From: Ursus arctos
Taxonomy: Eukaryota; Chordata; Mammalia; Carnivora; Ursidae
Reading direction: 5' to 3'
Length of the DNA stretch: 64,000 bases
NCBI RefSeq assembly: GCF_023065955.2
Contig: NW_026622886.1
Location: 11,170,001-11,234,000 of the forward strand
Every line of letters begins with the position of its first letter. Position 1 is the first letter of the stretch. The translations under genes and the position numbers were made by a program. This document shows, in pieces, positions 10,375 to 21,429 of the stretch. Below the pieces are notes generated by a model. It was not told the DNA's origin. It ran no database searches and saw only the letters and a program-made list of their open reading frames with translations.

Positions 10375-10530
10375 AATCCCACAGTGCTGTTAGAATCCCC
10401 ATTTTACAGATGAGAAGGCCAAGGATTGGAGAAGTTAGACAACTTGACCGCGTAGTGACACTAGAAAGTGGCTGAGCCAGGATTCCAGCACCTGCGCCCT
10501 TGTCCACTGCAGTCCATGCCACGAGAAGCT
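10375..10530 (-). repeat. MIR, reverse
   Basis: 'ccccattttacagatgagaag', 'ttagacaacttgaccgc' and 'gctgagccaggattcc' match the reverse complement of MIR in correct order. Well preserved for the family. Confidence 0.8.
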
Positions 10531-11339
10531 TCACAGCCTAGTGGGGAGGGACAGGTGTCTACATAAAGAAAAAAACAACGCAAGGCAGTGAGAAATGCAA
10601 TGGCTGAGCCCATCTATGGTCAGTGGGGGCAAAAATGAAAGAGGGAGAGGGTCAGGAGGTCAGGGAAGTTTTACATCGAAAGTAACTGAGGGCTCTGTCT
10701 GTATCAGCCAAAGGACGATAACGGCTCGTGCGTATGAAGGCTCGGAGACGAGCCACCGTTGGAATGCGGCACCCAAACAATGTTGACAGCAACCCGTCTT
10801 TCTCCATTTCTTGACTGGCTTTCCCCTCAGGCAGGCGAACCCTCCCCTTGAGACAGCAAAGGCCCCATCCTACCAGCACCCCCTGAAGAAACCGACTGCT
10901 TGCAGGAGGTACCCCAAGGTCTCCTAGGATTGAGGTTACGGAACCAGACTGGGTCGTGTGCCCCTCCCGGAAACAATCACTGTGGACGGGAGCCAGAGGA
11001 GCTGAGCAGCCAGGGCCCCCAAACCCCGGGGCGGTCTGGATCCACTCCATGTGCTCCAGAAGTGGACGAGAGGCAATTCGTCAAAGGAAAATCAAGGCTC
11101 CGTCATTGGAAGAGAGAGGAATGGATGGCGGGCAGCAGAATCAGGTGTCCATTATGCTACCTTCCCTGCCTCACAAAGTCAGGTTTAGCAGATGAGAGTC
11201 ATACATATGGCACTTACTCATTGCACGTGGCAGATACTGCTCCACTCCCTCCATACCTTCATTTCTTCCTAACAGAACCCAGAACCTGACTTTTGTTCCA
11301 GTTGGAGGCCTAGAACCCTTGAGTGCAGGGGCCGAGGAC
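10531..11339. other. Unassigned sequence
   Basis: No gene or named repeat recognised. Frames of 129-132 codons at 10652-11050 (-) and 10900-11289 (+) overlap one another and have no domain I know. Confidence 0.4.
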
Positions 11340-11815
11340 TCCTCCCTAAGCTCCAAGGGGTAAGTTGTGACTGGTCTAAACCAACATGGCGACCCCAGTG
11401 CACTTTGCCCGATACTGTCCTTCCCAGCCTTCCTGGCAGCTAGAGGCGGCCACATGCCCAAGTCCTGGCCGGTGGGAAACAAGGCGAGGTCTGCCTGGGG
11501 GCTTCTGAGAGAATCTTTGCTTCCTGATAAAAGTTAGGAGAGTTAAAAAAAAAAAAAAAAGTTAGGAGAGTTCCCTAGGGCCATCCCTTCCCCAGTTCTT
11601 TTCTTGAATGTGGTTGTGTAAAGACAAGATGCTTGGAGCTGCAGCAGCCACCTTGCAACCATGAAGCAACAAGCCCCCGACCAAAAGCAGCTCACTGATC
11701 AGGACAGGCGAGAGAAAGAAGGTATGACTGAGCCACTGCACCAACTTCTACCGGCACACATCTTGTTGTGAGAGGTAATTAAATGTCTTTACTGCTCCAA
11801 CCATTGTTAGGGATT
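11340..11815 (+). repeat. MER-like repeat related to 45170-45600
   Basis: Shared features of the two copies: 'ttggagctgcagcagcca' (here) / 'ctggagctgcagcagcca' (45400 region), a following 'aaccatgaag/aaccatgagg' segment and a 'gttaggg/gttagagg' end. I remember the pattern as a eutherian medium-reiteration repeat but do not trust a name. A poly(A) insertion sits inside at 11545-11557. Confidence 0.5.
11530..11572. repeat. Poly(A)-only insertion with 15-bp target duplication
   Basis: The 15-mer 'aaagttaggagagtt' occurs at 11530-11544 and again, without mismatch, at 11558-11572. Only A residues separate the copies. This has the flanks of an L1-mediated retroposition but no body. See findings. 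Confidence 0.85.
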
Positions 11816-11924
11816 CTGTAACGTGCAGCCAGACGCACCTTGACACTTTATTACAAAAATGAAAGATTATTATGCCCCTTGTCTGTTTTCCTTGAAGGAT
11901 CACAAGAGACTACCCAGAAGCTCT

Positions 11925-12190
11925 CACCAAAACCATTAACTCAGATGCTCTCTCTGCCAGAATTTCAGCAGCTGCCCATTAATATAGCTTCTGGAGGCAA
12001 GCAGGGCGTCTGCAGCTAGTGTCGCTAATTTATAAAGCTGTTTTGACAGCATAGTGTACTATATTATTAGCTGCATAAAGTAGGCAAGTTAATTCCATTC
12101 CCTCTGAAATACACGAAGGAACAAGGTATAATTCAGTTCTTTCTCGGTATTAAAGAGAAAATCATAAGGGACATTTTTCAAGCTTTCAGC
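11925..12190. promoter_or_regulatory. Candidate conserved non-coding element
   Basis: A+T-rich, non-repetitive and free of repeat landmarks, with several homeobox-type cores: 'gctaatttataaagc' near 12022, 'tattattagctgc' near 12062 and 'gttaattcc' near 12089. This texture resembles developmental enhancers, but conservation cannot be seen from one sequence; the call is inference. Confidence 0.25.
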
Positions 12191-12469
12191 AGAGTTTTTT
12201 AAACCAAGAAAAGCCAAAAGATTTTTTTTTTTTTTGGTGACAAAGTCACAGAGGTCCAACATATTCTAGCAGGACACTCTTGAAACAACTATAGAATTAT
12301 CTTTTGCTAAATGGAAGTGAACCAAATCCTAGCTATTCAAAAAAGACACATGCAGCAAAACGATTATATGTGACCCACCTATCTGGAGATCCACAAACTT
12401 GATAGGAAATCAAGGGGAGTGTTTTGTTTGTTTGGGGCTTAATTCAGTAAATAACAATTAGGTGTTTGT

Positions 12470-12700
12470 AAACCATAACAACAACTGCCACAATTATTTA
12501 CTGACTGCATACTCTTGGATATACAGGCACCCCGTCTGGTGCTTTCAATGGATCAACTTACTTAATATTCATACCCCCCCCAGGAAGTATGTACTATTAT
12601 TATCCGCATTTTCCAGATGAGGAAACAAGCCTGAAGCTGTGAAGTAGATTGACAAGGGTCACACAGCTCCACCGGGATGCCGATTGTTAAATATTCAGGA
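12470..12700 (-). repeat. MIR, reverse, near full length
   Basis: 'tttactgactgcatactc', 'cttacttaatattcatac', 'ttttccagatgaggaaac' and 'caagggtcacacagctcc' are in the order expected of reverse MIR. One of the longest MIRs here. Confidence 0.8.
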
Positions 12701-13544
12701 ATTTTGTGAGCCAGTTGTTAAACACCGGTAGCTTGAAATTAGTGTGGTGGGAATATTAAGACCATAGTAATTGGCAAATGCTACAAATCCGGGCTCCCCC
12801 CCCACCCCGGTTAATGAGCACACTACTGCACAGCCAATAACTGGTCTAATTGAAATATTAACATTTCACCAAAAACAAAATACATGATTCTATTGATGGA
12901 ATATGGCAGACCAGGAATGTTGTTGATGGATTGGAAAATGAGTGGGATTAGTGAATATTCCAGTAATAATGAGCCCCCAGGCAGACCCAGGCAATGTAGC
13001 ATATGTATGCGACAAGAGGATTTTGAGGATATGAGAATCATCTCTGTGATTCAGTTAGTCTCCAAATAGAAAAATGTAAATTCCTCAAAGCTTAATCAGT
13101 GTCATGGCCCCCAGCTCAGACATCTGAGTTATGTAAATATCACAGACTTGAGCGTTGGGTAGAATAGAATACATTTGCAAGAATATGACTATTTTAAAGA
13201 TATTTGCAGAAGCCTTCATTTTTGGGTTGTTGAAAATATTCTGCCCAACCAAGAAAAAGAACTGAATCTACTTATGAGCCCAGAAAACAAAGATGATGGC
13301 AATATTTTTACAGTGTTTAAAATCAGAAAATTGCAACCAAATGTGCCTATAATACAGAGAAAATTCACACTGGAACTAATATTAGAAGAAAAAATAAATG
13401 TCTTTGGCCCTCAGCTCATATCTTAGGTCTTGTGTCATTTCCTGATATTTACTGTAGCAAACTTGATGCTCCAGTCACTCTGACTACTTCTCTAGCCTTT
13501 GTGTATACTTTTCCTGCTGCCTCTTTTTCGGCTTAACAAACTCC
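12701..13544. other. Unassigned A+T-rich sequence
   Basis: No gene or repeat recognised. An 83-codon frame at 13175-13426 (+) is Lys/Ile/Asn-rich as expected from A+T-rich DNA and has no known domain. The block 12840-13070 is also repeat-poor. Confidence 0.4.
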
Positions 13545-13639
13545 TATGCAATCATTGAGACCCAGGTCAAATATCACCTCCTCTTGGTGGCCTTCCCTTA
13601 CTTCTCCAGGAAGTATCAGCCACTCTGTTCTCCGAAGTC
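13545..13639 (+). repeat. L2 LINE 3' fragment
   Basis: 'gacccaggtcaaatatcacctcc' and 'tggccttcccttac' match the L2 3' region. A Can-SINE follows and interrupts it; a short continuation after 13860 is possible. Confidence 0.6.
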
Positions 13640-13848
13640 TTTTTTTTTTTTTTAATATTTTATTTATTTATTTGAGAGAGAGAGTGAGTAAGAGAGAGAG
13701 AACACCAACAGGGGGAGAGACAGAGGGAGAAGGAGAAGCAGACTCCCTGCTGAGCAAGGAACCTGTTGTGGGGCTCGATCCTGGGACTCCAGGATCATGA
13801 CCTGAGCCGAAGGCAGATGCTTAACTCACTGAGCCACCTGGCACCCCT
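13640..13848 (-). mobile_element. Can-SINE, reverse, full length
   Basis: T-run, 'attttatttatttatttgag', GA-rich body, 'gggctcgatcctgggactcc' and head 'actgagccacctgg'. Flanks 'ctccgaagtctt' and 'ctctgaagtctt' form a target-site duplication with one mismatch. Confidence 0.95.
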
Positions 13849-14111
13849 CTCTGAAGTCTTATAGCCCTCTTGCAGATATTTCTATTTTGCAATGATGCAC
13901 CCAGTCGCACAGTGATCTCTCCCACTTGATGGGGAGTCCCAAGGACAATTGTTGTGTCTAATTCATATCAGTATTTCCAACATAATCCCTACCTCTTCTC
14001 CTACCACTCTACCTTTATGTCTCACCTTAGTCACACTGCCTTCTATTTCTTGAACTTGACCAAGCGCTTCCTTGGTATAAAGCTGCTGTATGAGCTCTAC
14101 ATAGAATGATC

Positions 14112-14112
<1 letters not shown>

Positions 14113-14145
<33 letters not shown>
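14113..14145. repeat. (AC)n microsatellite
   Basis: Uninterrupted AC run of about 16 units, likely length-variable. Confidence 0.95.
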
Positions 14146-14149
<4 letters not shown>

Positions 14150-14495
14150 ACCTGCTGGGCACCATTCCTAACGTTTGATTCAGTCTTTAGGCCTCATTTA
14201 CATGTCACCTCCTCCTAGAGTCCTTCCTGGATCTCCCAAGCTAGGTTAGATGCCACCCTTCCTCCCACTTAATATTCTCATGCTATCCTCCATCTTCTTC
14301 CTCAACATGTATTACGATTAGAACTACATACTAATTTGTGTAATTATGCAGACATCAAGTCTGTCTCTGCCAACAGTCTAAGATCCATGAGAACTTTACT
14401 CCCCGGCTCCTACCGCGTCCCTACACCCAGCACAGCAACTGGAGCAGAGCAGGTGTGCAAATTCATGTGCTGAATGAATACGCGAGTGGATGAGT
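14150..14495 (+). repeat. L2 LINE 3' end
   Basis: 'catttacatgtcacctcctcc', 'gagtccttcctggatctcc', 'ccatgagaactttactcc' and 'cccagcacagcaactgg' lead to the terminal 'gtgctgaatgaat', in the order of an L2 3' end. Confidence 0.7.
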
Positions 14496-15883
14496 GAACA
14501 GATGAACAGCTGGTCTTCAGTTTCTGTTTTTGGATAGATGAAGCATTTACGGGGGTGACATGGGCTGGGTTCCCGCTCGTCTCCCTCCTCCTCCCCCTCT
14601 CCTCTAGCCTGATGGATAGATATGTCAGCATATTATTAAAATATTTTTCTCTCGCACTCCAGTCTTGTGATGGGTACTTAATTTCACATAAAGGGATTAC
14701 TGGTAAAAAGAAAGGATTACTTTGGACTATGATCCATTCCTGATAATACCCTGCATTGTTTTCCACGTAAGAGACTCAAAGAGCTTTTTCTGGGTTCCTG
14801 ATAAAGCCCAACACAGTGCAGACAGCAGACACAGAGCTCCTCACAGTTAGCTCCCCCCCACCCCTCCCTCATCAGGATTCATTTCTCTCTGGAGGAGCAT
14901 TTAGGGGAGCCCTACTGGCTGTTTGTTAAGGCTGGAATCATCCCAACAAAGCAAGAATTGTCCACATTAGCTGCTAGGGAAGCAGCCAAGCCAAACAGAC
15001 CCTCTCTCTGGGGCCATTTGGGTAAAGCTCTGACCTCTCATTCCCTCTAGGCTAATTATCTAAACATTCATTAAGTAATTAACCCAAAAGCTCCACCCTC
15101 CTTGCTCCGAGGCCTCTGACAACAAGTCTTCTTCTTGCCCTCAAACCTGTCTCCTGCAAAGTACTGGTGATGGTATAGATGATTTTACACCACAGAACCC
15201 CTGAACTTTTAACTGTCATCATTGCCAACTGACCTAAGCCAACACGGTCATGCACAATCTCTTGGGTTCTTTTTGATAGATACAAGAATTTTCCAGAACA
15301 TCTGAGGTGAGCAAAAGTTAGCTACTTCTCTGTAACCGCGCTACCAGTTGTGTTGAAAGCAAACCTCAGACCAAATTCACCACACCTCACAGACTTTATT
15401 TATTAACATATGCATGCAGTTAACAAACGGTTTATATCACGTGAACTTGGTAAAGTTCTAGCTCTCCAACTTTTTTAGCTGATCTGCTCACACATTACAG
15501 GGAATGTTTTCTGGAGGATTAGACCAGACAAAATTCAGAGGCAGGATCCTGCTAGCCCTACGGTTGCTATTAGGCCAGCAGGTAGCCTGCAGGCCTGGCT
15601 GGACGTGGGCAGCAGCCCGAAGGGTGCGGACACCTCACTGAACTCTGAAGCCCATTCCTGCAAGCTCAGAGAGTGCCTCAGAAGCATTCCACCCACGCCC
15701 CTAAACTTGGAGACCACTCATTGTACTAACGAGAGCCCATTTCTGACATCCGCTAGATTGGTCACAGATTTCACTAATAAAAACCCACTTTTGCAAGTCC
15801 CTATGCTAATTCATGAGACACCTGGTGTTGACCAGAGACAAAGAACAGATAAGCCTGCAGCAGGTTTGAAGTGTGACCCTTCT
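14496..15883. other. Mostly unassigned sequence
   Basis: No gene or repeat recognised with confidence. The stretch 15050-15085 contains clustered TAAT/ATTA cores ('ggctaattatctaaac', 'taagtaattaaccc'). A 120-codon frame at 15605-15967 runs into the next SINE and is not a gene. Confidence 0.4.
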
Positions 15884-16083
15884 TTTTTTTTTTTTAAAGA
15901 TGTTATTTATTTACTTGAGAGAGAGAGAGAGAGAGAACACAGGAGCAGGGGAAAGGGCAGAGGGTAAGAGAGAAGCAGTCTCCCTGCTGAGCAGAGAGCC
16001 CTATGAGGGACTCGATCCCAGGACCCTGCGATCATGACCTGAGCTGAAGGCCAACGCTTAACCGACTGAGCCCCAAGTGCCCG
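15884..16083 (-). mobile_element. Can-SINE, reverse
   Basis: T-run, 'aagatgttatttatttac' tail, GA body, 'gggactcgatcccagg' and head 'accgactgagcccc'. The 14-mer 'agtgtgacccttct' flanks it exactly at 15870-15883 and 16084-16097. Confidence 0.95.
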
Positions 16084-16199
16084 AGTGTGACCCTTCTGAT
16101 CGAAACAGAATCATCCCTGAAGTATGGATTCCTGACTGGCTTAGAGGGTCCCTAACACACACATTCACATCACACCACCAAGAACTAAGCATGGTAAAG

Positions 16200-16549
16200 T
16201 AATAACAGATATTATAATACCAAGACTTTCTTTTTTAACCTTTCGTGGGTCACAGATCTTCAGGGAGTGCATGCATTGAATTCAGGGGGTCCATGGCTTT
16301 GGGTGGGAAAAACTTAATCTTTATTTTCATTGACCCTGGTATTTACAAACCCTGTAACTTCGCCATTAACAGAGTTTTCAGGTCACATTTTAGCAGCTTT
16401 ATATATCTTGAAATATCTATATTCATTCCTTCTTCTAGATTATTACACCCACTGATAGGCCTTTCATTGACTATATTTCTGTATCATAATAATTTCTGTG
16501 CCATGTATTAACATGTCATAAGTCTATTTTAATAATAGTTTAATGTTTC
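16200..16549. mobile_element. Possible hAT/MER-type DNA element, split by Can-SINE
   Basis: The phrase 'tcagggggtccatggcttt' here and 'agaaggggtccatagcac' near 16847 resemble internal signatures of a non-autonomous hAT-Charlie family. A+T-rich filler lies between. The Can-SINE at 16550 interrupts the region. Low certainty on family and ends. Confidence 0.35.
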
Positions 16550-16770
16550 TTTTTTAAATTTTTTATTTTAATTTTATTCATTCTAGAGAGAGAGCGCACG
16601 TGTGTGCACACACAAACACACACACGTGAGTGGGCAGGGGAGGGGTGGAGGGAGAGGGGCTACAGACTCCCCGCTGAGCCCCAACATGGGGCTTTATCCC
16701 AGGACCCTGAGATCGCGACCTGAGCTGAAACCAAGTCAGTTGCTTCACCGACTGAGCCACCCACGTGCCT
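16550..16770 (-). mobile_element. Can-SINE, reverse
   Basis: 'ttttttaaattttttatttt' tail, an internal AC/GT-rich insertion at 16596-16628, 'gggctttatcccagg' and head 'accgactgagccacccacgtgcc'. No clear target duplication seen. Confidence 0.9.
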
Positions 16771-16899
16771 CGACAACTATGCTTCAATACAATTGGTTTC
16801 CTTTGCTGTCCTGTTTTTCCTTATGCATCTATAAACATTAATCTAAGAAGGGGTCCATAGCACAAAAAACAGAATTTCTGACGTGCCCGAGAAGCCTCT

Positions 16900-17649
16900 T
16901 GACCCACAGTCCCGGCCTCCGCAACACTGCTTTCCTTCTCAGCCTCTGGACTTAAAATTTTCAGTGTGGTGTCTCAGTTTGTGGCCTAAAAGCCACACCT
17001 GATATCCCAGTGGCTGAGACTCACACTGTCAAGATAATACCCTGTGTCCCATGGCGCATCTCTGCGAAGCACACTCAGAGGGAGAGACGTGAGTGCAGGA
17101 AGTTCATTGGGGAGTGCCCTTTGGAACAAAGCCTGTCGTGTCCAGCGAGTGCAGGACGCGGGGCTGGACAGAGGAGGGGAGGCCTGCCGTGCAATCACAG
17201 CAAAAGCCTTAGTCCCCCCCCCCCCCCAGGGAGCTCTGGAGCGAGCCTGGGGCTTTGGACTTGTCCCAGCTTGGTAGGAAGCCGAGCCTTTGTACCCCCA
17301 CATCTACCTGTCACTGGATGTAGCTGATTCCGGGGAAGGAGGTGTGTCCTGGGGTGAGACAGGACTCACTGTCATCCATCAGCTACCAACAACTGGGGAC
17401 ACAAGCCTTCTGTCCTGGAGGGGTTCCCGCCGGCACAGCACGATGTCCTCTGCGCCTATACCACACTGCACCCCACCATGAACCACTCACGACAATTCTA
17501 CAAGGTGTGCTCACCGCCCTCATTCCAGAGCCTCCAGCAGCTACTGGCGCCCCCCCCCCCCAGCCCACCCTCTCCCTCTCCTCCTCCCCACTGGCCCGCC
17601 GGCACTCCTCAAGTCAAGCTCCAACCATATCTGATCATAACACCCCATC
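16900..17649. other. Unassigned, G+C-rich, with a 15-C run
   Basis: No gene recognised. A run of 15 C residues lies at 17213-17227 and a shorter one near 17551-17560. The longest frame in the window, 227 codons at 17342-18025 (+), is Pro/Ser-rich because of C-rich DNA and runs into an L2 fragment; I do not call it coding. Confidence 0.45.
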
Positions 17650-17870
17650 ACCCAGCAGATTAAGTACCAGTTCCCCACAGGTCCCTCGACAGAGCATTCC
17701 CAACCTTCCTTGCCATCTGTCACCTCCTACACAGACTCTACTCCGGTTCCAGCTAAACCGGGTGACTCATTTTATTCCTCACTATTACTCACGGTCTTCC
17801 CTTTGCCAGAAATGTCCTTCCTGCTACCTGCCTCCCTCCGCTCCCCAACTATGCCTTCATCCATTTCATT
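17650..17870 (+). repeat. L2 LINE fragment
   Basis: 'ttgccagaaatgtccttcc' with preceding 'ttattcctcactattactc' matches the L2 region just upstream of its 3' end. Fragmentary. Confidence 0.5.
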
Positions 17871-18474
17871 TGGGGAATGTCTGCGGAGTGCCCGTCATGT
17901 GCCAGATGCCACGGAGGAGAGAGCAACAGCTGGAAGAACGGGCTCTGACTTTCTGGCTTTACCCTCTGCTGGAAAAGGAAGGTAGTGAACAAATCAATCA
18001 ACACCATCCTTGCAAGTTCTGGTAACTGGTACAAAAGAGGTAGAACAGGTTGATGCAGGTCCACTGAGCTCCCAGGCCACCTGCCGGGAATGGATTACAC
18101 GTATGGGTGACATGGAGCCCCTTGGCTGTTTGCTTATTCATTTAGTCCAGTGAGCCCTACAAGTACCATTTTCTGCCTCTAGCGGGCTGTGAGAAAGCTT
18201 GGGTATAACGGGGGCTGGAAAGTGACATGTGACGCAGGGGTCCCCAATGGCCTGCCAGTTGGGCAGAGGGTGGAGAGAAGCCCTATGGACGGGCGTGCAG
18301 GAAGGAGCAATCCAGGCAGAAGGTCCAGTGGGCTGCAGGCCTCCAGGTGTGTGTGCTCCCAGGACACAAGGAAGCCTGCCAAGGTGGGCCCCGGGTCAGG
18401 CGGAGGCCTGGTGCGAGGTGAGGCTGGAGGAAGGGGCCAAGGGCCAAACCCTCTCTACTCCGAGTGTGGCCTGT

Positions 18475-18605
18475 GCATCAGCAGGGCCCAGTTCATCTGG
18501 GAACTCTTTAGAAATGCAGAATCTTGGCTCCTCCCTAGACTTATTGAATCATAATTTGCATTTTAATAAGATCCCTGGGCCATTCATAGGCACGTTAAAG
18601 CTGTG
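18475..18605 (+). mobile_element. MER5-like hAT-Charlie element
   Basis: 'gaactctttagaaatgcagaatc', 'aatttgcattttaataagatcc' and 'gtgtttcaagacc' follow the MER5 order (partial). Non-autonomous, no coding capacity. Confidence 0.55.
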
Positions 18606-18669
18606 TTTCAAGACCAGTCCACTGTAGGTTCTTTTAGATCTTTTTAGATTTAGGAATCTGAAATCCTAT

Positions 18670-18870
18670 CATCCCCCCCTTCAAGGTCAATGTCAAGCGC
18701 TTCTTCCTCTGGGAAGCCTGGCCTGATCCCCATAAGCTGTTGGAATTTACGTCCTTGTAGATGTCTAAAATGCACTTGGCTACAATGCCTGGATCACAGG
18801 CTCCTTCAGATCAGGGTGTACAGCTTAGTCGCCTTGCAATCTCCAAATCCCCTTGCAACGTCTTGCCCAC
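18670..18870 (+). repeat. L2 LINE 3' fragment
   Basis: 'gggaagcctggcctgatcc', 'gatcacaggctccttcag' and nearby text fit the L2 3' region; diverged. Confidence 0.5.
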
Positions 18871-18954
18871 CGTGGGTAAATTATCAGAAAAAAACAAAAA
18901 CAAAAAACATTGTAGTCATGTACTAGTGCCTGTCAGCTGAAATGATGCCATATC

Positions 18955-19330
18955 AGACAGAACTCTCTTAGGGGAAAGTCACAGAACCTAACTCTACTGG
19001 CTTAAGCAAAGAATGAGGGATCTATGATCTTTTATAGCTGAAAAGTATAGGAGAGTAGCTTCAGGCAGGGCTGGTTCCAGGTACCCAAAAAATGTAATCA
19101 GAAGTCTGTTTTTCTTCATTTCTCTACTTTGCTTTCCTCTATACTGGCTTTGTTCTTAGGATCAAGTCCAAGTATTGACAAAAATGGCCTCCAATAGTCC
19201 TAGACCTATAAAGCACCAGCCTAGCAACCTGGAGAAAAGAAAACCCTCTTTCTTGATATTTGCAACCTTGTCCTATGCCTATACATTGGCACAACAGATA
19301 AGACCTAGCAGGAACTGAACTAAATGTTAT
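18955..19330 (+). repeat. Old eutherian interspersed repeat, family not named
   Basis: 'gtcacagaacctaactctac' then 'tggcttaagcaaagaatg', 'tcaggcagggctggttcc', 'gctttcctctatactggc' follow the order of a repeat I have seen often but cannot name reliably. Related partial copies: 2540-2640 and 26210-26620. Confidence 0.45.
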
Positions 19331-19545
19331 TATCAGAAACAAAGGAGAAAGGATGTTGAGCAGGAGGGAAAACCATTCACTGCAGCCATCATGAGACAGA
19401 CCTGCTGGGCTACCATTAAAAATCAGGATATGGAAGAATATTTATTAACCTGGGGAAAAATTCACGGAGTCTTGCTAAATGAAAAAAAAAATGGCTGTGA
19501 AACATTATTGTGAGATGATATCACACAGGGGTACAAAAGCATATT

Positions 19546-19770
19546 TTTAAAAAAAAAAAGACTTATTTATTTGAGAGAGAGAAAGTGTGTGTGCACCCAT
19601 GGGCACAATGTGTGGGGGAGGGGGAGAGGGAGAGGGAGAAAGAGAATCTCAAACAGACTCCCCACTGAGGGCAGAGCCCAACACCAGGGCTCAATCTCAT
19701 GACCCTGAGATCATGACCTGAGCCAAAACCAAGAGTCAGATGCTCAACCGACTGAGCCACCCAGGCACCC
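19546..19770 (-). mobile_element. Can-SINE, reverse
   Basis: 'aaagacttatttatttgag' tail, GA-rich body, 'gggctcaatctcatgacc' and head 'accgactgagccacccaggc'. Imperfect flanking repeats 'aaaagcatattttt' (left) and 'aaaacatatttctt' (right). Confidence 0.93.
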
Positions 19771-19948
19771 TGAAAACATATTTCTTACAATGTTCATATG
19801 CCTAGAATTTAGTCAATATCCATCCCAGTGGGCCCTGATAGGACAAAACATTTTTTCTTTTTTATATTTTTTGTCATTTTGAAGTTTCTATATTGAATGC
19901 GTACTGTAATTGCTATCATTAAGAAATGTATTTAAAAATGAATATATG

Positions 19949-20350
19949 TGTAATGGTTAATTTAATGTGTCCACACGTGCCCACGGTGCCCAGATATTTG
20001 ATTAAACATTATTCTGGATGTTTCTATAAAGGTGTTTTTTTAGAAGAGTGAACTTTGAGTAAAGAAGATTACCCTTTATAACGAGGATGGGCCTCAACCA
20101 ATCAGTTGAAGGCCTTGCTAGAAGACTGACCTCCCCAAAGAAGGGGGAATTCTGCCAGCAGATTGCCTCTGGACCTGACCTGCAGCTCTTCCCTGTGCTT
20201 CCTGCTTGCCAGCCTACACTGCAGAGTTTGGACTTGCCAAGCTGCCATAATCCTGTGAGCCAATTCCTTAGAATAAACTCTCTCTCTCCAGGTATGTATG
20301 TATATATCTTCTGCTGGCTCTGTTTCTCTGGAGAACCCTGCCTTGTACAG
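19949..20350 (+). mobile_element. MaLR (MLT1-type) solo LTR
   Basis: Starts 'taatggttaatttaatgtgtcc', passes through 'gggcctcaaccaatcagttg', 'gccataatcctgtgagccaa' and an AATAAA at about 20273-20278, and ends 'tctctggagaaccctgcc...tacag'. Same class as 1398-1785. Confidence 0.8.
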
Positions 20351-20394
20351 TGTGGTGCCTGCCTTCTATTGTTAACTCCTCGGCAAAGATAACA

Positions 20395-20590
20395 GCATTC
20401 TTGCAGCCAGTAAGCCTGTGTTTGAGCCCAGAGACCCCCACACACACACCACCAGAAGGCTGGCCATTCACCTCCCAGTTTCCTCGTCTCTAACACAGGG
20501 ATGACCCTTCTAACCTCAATGGCAGGGTGTGGGGGACAGAGCCAACAATCACTGCTGTGACAGTCCTTAATATCACTTCCCAACACGAAG
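20395..20590 (+). repeat. MIR fragment, forward
   Basis: 'gtgtttgagcccagagacc', then 'cagtttcctcgtctctaac' and 'agggatgaccct' match MIR in forward order; diverged. The 194-codon minus frame at 20002-20586 spans this and the LTR and is not a gene. Confidence 0.55.
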
Positions 20591-20656
20591 CTGCCAGTTA
20601 CCTATTTCTAAAGATTAGGTGCTGCCGTGCATTTCTTTACTTTAGAAGTCAGCGTG

Positions 20657-20660
20657 AAAA

Positions 20661-20703
<43 letters not shown>

Positions 20704-20704
20704 A
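20657..20704. repeat. (AAAT)n microsatellite
   Basis: About 12 nearly perfect AAAT units with no SINE body attached on either side. Confidence 0.95.
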
Positions 20705-21429
20705 ACAAAACCTCTTGAGCTGGGAGTCTTGTCTAGTCACTGATGTCAAGATAAAAGGAAACGTCTGTTTTATCTTTGCACTTAAACACCTGCAATGTCA
20801 ATATATTTCCCAGTCTCATGATTAGCGCAGAGCAGACTGATCCCTGTTTAAACCCAGCAAGACTTTGCTCCCCCAAGGCAAAGACTCTCACTTCTTGGGT
20901 CGCCTCTCTGACTTTGTACTTTCTTTGTGTGCCACACATCAAACGTGGCACGAGGTGAGACACTTCAACCCCCCTCGAACCCCCGCCCCCGGCAGCGCTG
21001 AAGAGTTTCTAAAAGCTGTGGAAATGACCGGCCTCTCTTCTGATCCCAGCTCGTGCTCACTGCGGATCCTGGAAAGGAAGGCCTGCCTTTTTGGCAGGTG
21101 GGTGTATCGTCGAAGACAAGAGCAGTTTCCCAAGGTCCCCAGAGCTGCCCCGGGTTGGCTTGTTCCCTTGTAGCTTCAGAGACGCTCAAGGTGACCCCCC
21201 CAGGGCCTGCTGTCATTCTGTCTGCCACACTACTTCTCTGCCAGCCCAGCAGCCCCTTTATAGAACAAAAGATGTTAATGCCTCCTTCGCTGGGTTGTAA
21301 TGAAATTCACAGATAATTTTACCTCCCTGCACACAGTTTAAAAAGAAATCAATAGACTGTCCTATCCATTATATGAAAGAGGAACAGAAGAAATTTAGAA
21401 TAAAAATGAGTCATTTGGAATGAAATAAT
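20705..21429. other. Unassigned sequence
   Basis: No gene or named repeat. The block 21295-21430 is A+T-rich and repeat-poor. Frames of 87-102 codons overlap each other on both strands and show no domain. Confidence 0.4.

Noticed and set aside
17342..18025. 227-codon open frame, the longest in the window
   Set aside because: It is Pro/Ser/Leu-rich because the DNA is C-rich, has no domain, and runs through an L2 fragment. G+C-rich DNA gives such frames by chance.
20002..20586. 194-codon open frame on the minus strand
   Set aside because: It is antisense to a MaLR LTR and a MIR fragment and has no protein similarity that I can see.
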